64,000 nt of DNA from Nipponacmea schrenckii (taxonomy: Eukaryota > Mollusca > Gastropoda > Lottiidae), in assembly GCA_030562195.1 (NCBI GenBank), contig JAUJPP010000002.1, forward strand, positions 4,092,001 to 4,156,000, written 5' to 3'. This document shows, one piece after another, positions 57,281 to 64,000 of the stretch. Position numbers and translations under genes: made by a program. The notes beneath the pieces were generated by a model. The model ran no database searches and was not told the DNA's origin. It saw only the letters and a list, made by a program, of their open reading frames with translations. How positions within the stretch are numbered: position 1 is the first letter of the stretch; each line of letters begins with the position of its first letter.

Positions 57281-58299
57281 TCATCGAACGTTGTTAAAGT
57301 TGAAATTACAGAAGGATATCCGTTTGTGAAAGTACTCAAGCATGTGTTACTAATTTTAGATCATGTAAAACGTTTCCAATTCCCATTGGACAATAGGCGG
57401 TAAACAGTAAATACGTTCTTCGCTACTAGCCATAAATCACCCCTCTCGAAAAGGACTTTGATCCGAAAAATAAAACAGTCAAAAAGTGGGTTTTTTGTAG
57501 TCCGTCAATTTGTAATTAATAAGACATAAGCTATTCTGAAGGGAGGGGTATGTTAAATCTTAAATGAAACATCACTGTGTAAAAAGAATAGAACCGATGA
57601 AATTTTGCGACAAATCGGTATTTTACCTAATTCTGCTTAATCTATGCCAGGTCTTCCCAAGATAATTTCCTGAAGCACCAGTTTGGTGAAAATAGTGTGC
57701 ATGAAGCGCCACTTATCGATTCATTTTGTAAGATGTAAAGGGGTGGGGTAAGTAGTGGCGTTTCTAGGAATTATTGGCTTGCAAGGCGAGGCATCAGTAA
57801 AAGACGTCGGCGTTATTTCATTTACGCAAATAAATAAGCGTATAAGCAGAAATCTGATGAAGAAAACATAATAATAATACAAAATTGCAATTTTCAAAAT
57901 TAATCGAGTAATCAAAATTACTTACCATTACAATGAGCCATGCTCTCCCCTGTCAATGATAGACAATTCCAATAAATGACTATAACAACTTACATCGTGG
58001 TGAAATAGAACATGGAAATGCATAAATGAGTGTTCAAGTGAAAAATTAAAGGATCCCGTATATTGGCCATATATGAAAAGATGTTAGTAACAGAAAGAGA
58101 GGCAATTTTTTTTTGGTTTTTTTTTTCTTCACTTATAATTTTTATTATTCTCAGTCTCACTGGCGCCGCGAGTTGAGAAGGCCTGATCTATGCCATTCCC
58201 TGGGAGGACGAGTCTGCGAATCCTTAAAAAAGACACAAAACCATATTTACTGAAAATACTTTTACTAGACGGAATTGTGAGGCATTGAGACAAATGGAG
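57281..58299. other. 5' flank of PLA2G12 and LINE border
   Basis: Presumed promoter side of the phospholipase gene. No TATA box or other promoter element could be identified. Confidence 0.5.
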
Positions 58300-60650
58300 A
58301 CCAGCAATGAACAAGAACTTGGAAATACAATTTTGATAAAACCTCTGGCAAACCACTGTGGCCTCCTTAGCGTTCTAATGCTAATGGTGGAAATTTGGCA
58401 ATCCTTACGATTCCGCAGCAAGATCACCCTGCTTTTTCATTCAAACGGAAAGTACCTTTCCAGTTTAAAGAGTGCTCCATGTTTGTCAAGTATATATGCA
58501 AAACATGTCCCTTTATATCATTAACTCCTGGCTAAAGAATACAGATATCATTACAATTAATGAATTTCTTCCACAGGACTAGAATATAAAAAATGAAAAC
58601 CGCCTAACATGAAGAGGGGGTTGGATAGCAATAATATTCAGAAAGTCGCTTGCAATAAGAAGATATACCAAGGAAAACAGAGTCTTTCAAATAACATTAC
58701 TGCTAAATAATAGCCCTTTACAGACCACCACCTTCCAGTAAAAACAAGCTGACATTTCAAATTTTTGAGGGTGAATTTCTGGATATGAATTCAAATATAT
58801 CCCTATCATGTGATCAACGTTTGCTTTTTGGTGACTTTAATATACACGTGGACAATGCTAGTGATTCTAGGAAATTTAAACAAATATTGGATAACTTTGG
58901 ATATAAACAATTGGTACTGCAACTCACTCATAAAAGTGGTCACATCTTGGATTAAGCTATTAGTGTACATAATCATGAGCTGTCAGATCACTTCAGTGTG
59001 TTTGCTGATCTGGAGATGTTCAAACCGCGTTCGACAAAAACTGAAATAGTCTACAGGAAGTGTCGAAATATTGATTTAAATCAATTTGTAGAGGATATCA
59101 GCATCAACTCCATTTCGGCGTAGGTCTCCAACATCGTGTCGTTGGGCGAAAGGTGGTCATTTGTCAATGATGCCCTTAAAGATACTTAAGATAAACTTGC
59201 ACCACTAACAAAACGTTCTGTGACTACCAGACCTTCTAGTAAATGGTTCAATGATGCTGTTCTTCTATCAAAATATGAATGTCGATCTGCTGAAAATACT
59301 TGGCGTAAATCCAAACTCAATTTTTAAAAAAACAAGCGTAACCAATATTCTCATGCTGTCAGAACTGCCCGGATTCAGTATCTTCACGATCTTGTGACTC
59401 AGTTAAACAACTCCAAGACTCTCTATAACACCTTCAATGATTTAACGAAGGACATCTCAAGTGACAATTACCCAAATTGTTGCAAGGTAGAAGAATTGCC
59501 AGAAGTCTTCTCCGAGTACTTCATTAATAAAATAGCTGCAATTAGAGAACAGTTTCCTGTGAGTGTGAGATAGCAGCATGAGTCTCTGAAATATCAGATT
59601 TACTTAAGTTTCATCAAGTGTCCAATTTCAGCTAGAGGAAATAATTCGGGCAGCTTCAACAAAATCATGTGAACTAGATGCAGTGCCGACCTGGCTCCTG
59701 ATAAAATTTCTACCGGAATTTCTTCCGCCGTTATCGACATTAGTCAACTCTTGTATCTCAAGTTTTCATTTTCCCACTATTTTCAAAACTGCTCATGTTA
59801 TGCCTCTCTTAAAGAAAGCAAATCTGAATGTTAATTGCCTTAAAAATTACAGACCAGTTTCAAATCTATCATTTTTGTCAAAGATCTGTGAGGAAGTGAT
59901 AGCTGAGCAGCTTATTTGGTAAAGTTGCTTATCGCAACAATCATAGCTGTGAAACTGCACTGGTACGATTTAGTAACGATTTGTTACGTGGAATGGACAG
60001 ACAATGTTTGATATTATTCGTTCTTTTACACTTGTCAGTAGCATTTGATACCATCGATCATGATGTCCTGTTACATACTTGCTCCCAATAATCATAATGG
60101 ATCCCAATGAGTTGAATCTTGCAAAATCTGGATTGTAATATTTATTATTAAAATGGAAAGTATACATAAACATTATTCGTGCAAGAATTTATCAGCTTAA
60201 GTTTTCTGATAATCAAAATCCCGCGACCCAAGAGATACCAGTTTTTAATATCATAAAAAACAACAAAGTGAAAATATTTTACCTAACTTCTGAGCCATTT
60301 GGTGTTTTGAGGGATTTTTAAACTAATAAATAAATGATAATGAAAGTGGCTATTGTACCTTCAAAACCTTTGTCAACCAATGAGGTTGACGTACATTTTG
60401 TAAGACTTTGCAACTCTGGCGTTTGTCAATTATCCTCGAATTATCTGCATATCTACAGACTCTTTAATTCTTAAGAATTCAGTGAGAAGGTCCTCAACAG
60501 GAGCTCGACTACCCAATCTTTTTTACGATATAAATAATGTTCCACTTGAGTTAAACAAAAGTGGTTAAGCCAGATTATTCTCGAAAAGTGGTGTTTTCTG
60601 GCATCAACGTACTCAATTCAGCCGGGTGACCAATAAGCTAGACTTTATTT
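58300..60650 (+). pseudogene. Decayed CR1/L2-type LINE
   Basis: Broken + strand frames show an AP-type endonuclease (RRYTKENRVFQ, ALYRPPPSSKNKLTF, LLFGDFNIHVDN near 58.82 kb, HKSGHILD, ELSDHFSVF near 58.98 kb). A linker follows, then a reverse transcriptase N-terminal half (AVPTWLLIKFLPEFLPPLST, LKNYRPVSNLSFLSKI at 59.69-59.92 kb, then SVAFDTIDHDVLL near 60.05 kb). The motif order and wording are those of the CR1/L2 non-LTR clades. Multiple stops and indels, and the region after 60.1 kb is scrambled. Dead element. Confidence 0.8.
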
Positions 60651-60951
60651 GATAAGGCCCGTAGAGTCAAAAATGGTATTATTAATTTCACGGCTTGGAG
60701 ATGAATTAATTTATCTTAAAAAAAAACACCAAATAAAACAGTGCCTAGTTTTTCTGACCCTACTCAGCCAACAACTTATAAGCTCGTTTACGTTGAGAAT
60801 TGAATATAACCATCAATCAGCAGTCTAATGTTTCAATTCTTATTATGGTAAAAGTTTACATTGACATAATGAACGATAAAATAAAGTGTTAGTTTAATCA
60901 ACTTGGCATAATTAGTATTCGAAAGTGATTACAATCTCATTGGCGGCCGAA

Positions 60952-61150
60952 TGTCCAAAAATTCCAGAGTCTGATTCAACTAGTCTAAACCATTTTTTTT
61001 TCTCTGTTAATGTGAATGTCTGTCAAGTGAACCATGTTTTATACAAGTAAACGTATTATTTGACAAGTTGACTTTTATTCAGTTCTGAAGAACCAACACA
61101 AGCAGAAAATGGTTTAGATTGGTTGAATCGGACTATGGAAAATTTGGACA
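60952..61150. repeat. Inverted repeat, 45-bp arms
   Basis: TGTCCAAAAATTCCAGAGTC ... TAGTCTAAACCATTTT mirrors AAAATGGTTTAGATTGGTTG ... ATGGAAAATTTGGACA with several mismatches; 100-bp spacer. Confidence 0.6.
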
Positions 61151-61805
61151 TTTGAATTATTATGTTTAGACGGTTTTTAAAATTCTAACATGCACATTCA
61201 CACAGGTGAATGCTATTACAACCCAGAATTTAGCTGATGCGTACCATAGTAGTTGTACCTTTACTGCGAGGTCTACGAACGTATCAGAAATTTAACAGCA
61301 AAACCTATACCAAAATGAATCATCCCACCTTAGTACCGAAAATAATCATCGAAAACACCCAAATAATTTTCAAAAAAATACAAGCGTTTTTATTTAAGCA
61401 AATAGCTCCAACTTCAATCAAAGTGTACATCTATATAAACGAAGCGCCTCAACAAAGATTTCACTGCAATCAACATTTGTTTTGGCGACGTATTGGATCT
61501 CGTCTGTCAAAATGAGTTGTTACGATTTGCTTAAATTAAACGCCGAAAAAACATGTAATTTCATAAATATAATTAAACTCGAATATAATACATCTAAAAT
61601 TAGTCAAACGGCATATTAACTAAGTAACAAAGGTGTGAACTAATTATTAGGATGTATGGTAACGTCTTAAATTCTATAGTTGCAATAAGTCAATATACGT
61701 TTATCCATATCACCATTTACAGATTAAGCTTATATCATTCTTGAAGGTTAGGCACAGAGACTGGACTTTCGTTGTGAATATATTTCCGTCTTTAAAACAC
61801 ATCGA

Positions 61806-62012
61806 TCAAAAATCAGGACAAGATCTGTATTCTCGTGGAAACAGATCAGATACATTGTTTAAATTAGTGAAATCTGCTGAAAGATCTGATAGAACAGTTA
61901 TTCGGCTTGAATCCAGTTTGATTGTTTGTCTTGGTTTTGTCTCTGAAATAGTTGATGGCATTGAATACACTCCTCTTCCTGGAGAGTCCCTTCTAAAATC
62001 TTCATAATGACT
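61806..62012 (-). CDS. Exon C: possible last coding exon
   Basis: Acceptor tggtacag|AGTCAT keeps phase 0 and gives SHYEDFRRDSPGRGVYSMPS and so on to CPDF and TGA. The pyrimidine tract before it is weak and the frame is open further upstream (to 62051), so the 5' boundary is uncertain. An 88-codon antisense frame (61741-62007, + strand) covers the same DNA; I prefer the - strand because of phase agreement with exon B. Confidence 0.42.
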   Translation of the reverse strand, partial: SHYEDFRRDSPGRGVYSMPSTISETKPRQTIKLDSSRITVLSDLSADFTNLNNVSDLFPREYRSCPDF

Positions 62013-63791
62013 CTGTACCATTTTCTTCAGATTGTCTTTGTCTTTGTACACAGAAAAAAGCTACAAATATTTGGAAAAAATTTTACACATAATTCGACTG
62101 CTGTCAACTCAGTGTTTTTTTGTTATATAATATTATAAATATCAGTTCTATCAGTCCACAGCCTTACTGTTTAAAAAAGATGGTTTGAGCAAATCCCCCA
62201 AAAATGTGATGTGAAGTTCCCATGTATGTTTCAAAGCCCTTCGGACAATTTGCTGATGCTATACCCCTAAAAGTGTGGAAACGACAGATCGGACACAAAC
62301 TTTTACTCTACGTATGCTTCTTTGATGTGAAAAATTGAAATTTGGCCAAAATTAGTTCTTCATTCGAACCACCTCACACAATCCAATAAAACTAATCCAC
62401 TAAAATAGACGATTTATTCACGAATTATTGAGTATACATGATATAATACTGTCTTAAATGAGAGATTCTATTCTTTAGTCATGGCACCTGGTCTAACTGA
62501 TGACTATTAAGTCATATGGACCATTTTAGATTGTATATAGTATAATACCTGTTCTTATCGTTTTCAATTTAAGTTTATGCCAAACACCTAGTATATTGTC
62601 AAGATAATGAATTAAGTATAGGCAAAGACCATATTATTTATATGGTCTTTGGTATAGGTTATATATACCTGTAGATTGAGTTGTTTCATTCTATTAGCGA
62701 GTTCTTTAGCAACTGAATTGTCTTTCTCATCCAGGCCTGACTTCAACAGTGTGTTTTCCCCTGTCATACACTGAAAATAGTCTTCATTTATGAAAAAAAT
62801 ATCTTCAGAAACACTACATGGATCAGTGAGCCACCGCCGTAAATCAATATGCTGACCTTGAAAGCCTCCGTCAAGGTTTGTTTCGAGTAACCGACGAGGT
62901 AGACGAACACCTCGATGTTGGAAAATTATAGTTGCAATCAAATTTAGTGAAAAATATTTCTGCACATGCCAACAACCCAGCGTGAAATTACGCTAGCTCT
63001 CTGAATATACAGAATCAGCTTTACGAAAACTGACGAAGATGGCCGATTGTTGCACATGCTTATTGTCATGAGTGTCTATTCTAAATTGTACACCTGGTGT
63101 TACCGAATAATCAGTCTTTAGTGATTAATGTTTCAAAGTGTTTGTCTCCCTGTATTTCAGTCTAAAGTTTTAGTATTTCCTCTCATTTGTTTATATTTAC
63201 CAAATAAAATACTATAGTATTAAATTGAATACCTACCTCATACCGTTCATTAAGAAGATCATTTTGTGTTGTTGAATCTAAAACCATGTCTGTAGCAGTT
63301 TCATTATCTCTCACGTCACTAGTCACAGCCGTTTGCTCAGTTTGAGTCTGTTCGTCTATTACCTCATTATTATTATCATCAGTTTGAACATATTTATTTC
63401 TACCGAACACGCTACCATCTATTTGAGTTGAAACGTCATTCCTTGCGTTCAGGTTCCTTAGAAACACGTTAAAAGTGCTGCTATTAGTTGTCTGGTTGTC
63501 TTGGGAGATATCTAAATCACTAAAATTATCTAATATGTCTTGTTTATTTTCATCTGAGAAATTCGTGTTAACATTCTTGCCGAACGTATTTATACCGGGG
63601 TTATTTTCTCTTACTCTTTCTCTATTCTCCGGCTTATTTTGGTTTAAAGAGTCCCTATCTTCTCGATCGTGCATTACTACATCGGTTTCTAAAGATTTAC
63701 TTCTGTGCAGTAACTGATCAAAGTTGGGAGTTGATGCTGGAGTTGATATTTCTAATTGTTCATCTTCAAATATCGGAGCATCCCTCACCAC
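61806..63791 (-). CDS. 3' part of an unrecognised gene (three exons)
   Basis: Three - strand open blocks, 63791-63237, 62959-62669 and 62012-61806, each begin and end in phase 0 with GT/AG boundaries and would join into 350 residues ending in TGA. The gene continues upstream beyond the window. The first block is a hydrophilic Asn/Asp/Gln/Thr-rich region with repeated TQ motifs, so probably disordered. The second is more ordered (RLPRRLLETNLDGGF, RRWLTDPC) and ends in a Lys/Leu-rich possible helix. The third is a short charged tail ending in CPDF. I recognise no domain. Evidence for a real gene is phase agreement and length of open frame, so this is a moderate call. Confidence 0.5.
62290..62560. 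mobile_element. Foldback MITE, A-related, diverged
   Basis: TTGAAATTTGGCCAAAATTA, CACAATCCAATAAAACTAAT and TTTAGTCATGGCACCTGGTC match the copies at 29.2 and 31.5 kb. It lies in an inferred intron of the unrecognised gene. Confidence 0.5.
62669..62959 (-). CDS. Exon B of the unrecognised gene
   Basis: Donor CTACAG|gtatat is clear. The acceptor is less certain: gtgcag at 62960 keeps phase 0 (97 codons), while an alternative at 62911 would not match exon A. It encodes RGVRLPRRLLETNLDGGF and IFFINEDYFQCM, ending in a basic, Leu-containing helix-like segment. Confidence 0.5.
63237..63791 (-). CDS. Exon A: acidic, Asn-rich, TQT-motif region
   Basis: Acceptor ttattctag|GTGGTG and donor TATGAG|gtaggt bound exactly 185 codons. 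The composition is polar and acidic. Near its end lie STQID, YVQTDD, EQTQTE and STTQND within about 60 residues. The length of open frame in AT-rich DNA supports coding. Start codon not in this exon. Confidence 0.6.
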
Positions 63792-64000
63792 CTAGAATAA
63801 ACGATATAAGCATTCATTATTAGCAAAATAACCAAGTGATTGTATAGATTGTATAAACCGTTGTACCAGGTGGTCTAAATATCCAGAACGATAAACAAAT
63901 CATACCCTGAGTTGCAACCTACCACAGCCATAAAGAACTTTACGATCAATATCCGAATATAAAACATTGAACTTTTGGTTATTGCTTTTGAAATTACAAT

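Noticed and set aside
58285..58524. 79-codon frame as an independent gene
   Set aside because: It lies at the start of the decayed LINE and the other frames carry the endonuclease remnants.
61741..62007. 88-codon + strand frame opposite exon C
   Set aside because: The - strand alternative joins in phase with exon B and ends in a stop; the + frame has no partner exon.

Overview
The window is AT-rich animal genomic DNA with spliced genes, long repeat-filled introns, and transposon relics of animal type (Penelope-like, CR1/L2-like LINE, hAT-like, many foldback MITEs, tRNA-headed SINEs). The gene families and repeat load fit an invertebrate, most likely a lophotrochozoan such as a mollusc. That placement is inference; no marker here fixes the species.

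Three gene loci are supported. (1) On the + strand, 16463-42371, four exons join in phase into a 518-residue secreted or membrane-anchored trypsin-like protease. It carries two thrombospondin type 1 (TSP1) repeats ahead of an S1 catalytic domain with an intact His-Asp-Ser triad and a trypsin-type Asp in the S1 pocket. A TATA box lies about 100 bp before the start. (2) On the - strand, 57280-52015, four exons encode a group XII secreted phospholipase A2 with the catalytic His-Asp pair and a Glu-Leu C-terminus. Genes 1 and 2 are convergent. (3) On the - strand, 63791-61806, three phase-0 exons appear to be the 3' end of a gene running off the window; its product is unrecognised, but one exon carries a cluster of TQT/VQT-type motifs like those that bind dynein light chain LC8.

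Layout: 1-16360 is upstream DNA with SINEs, MITEs, an hAT-like element, a Penelope-like fragment (about 10.8-11.95 kb) and a tandem array of 56-bp units (13.4-14.5 kb) that grades into a diverged 28-bp array. Intron 1 of the protease (16.6-32.0 kb) holds a Mutator-like foldback element with 9-bp target duplication, a second Penelope-like copy, and an hAT MITE nested in another MITE. Intron 3 (33.9-41.7 kb) is dominated by two minisatellites with 71-bp and 57-bp units and a 150-bp near-perfect palindrome. The convergent intergenic region (42.4-52.0 kb) holds MITEs, SINEs and a diverged piece of 18S rRNA inside a repeat. A decayed CR1/L2-type LINE lies between genes 2 and 3.

The protease and the phospholipase are both extracellular-pathway proteins, but nothing in the sequence links them functionally. 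Most of the window is non-coding, and most open frames in it are chance or repeat-derived.
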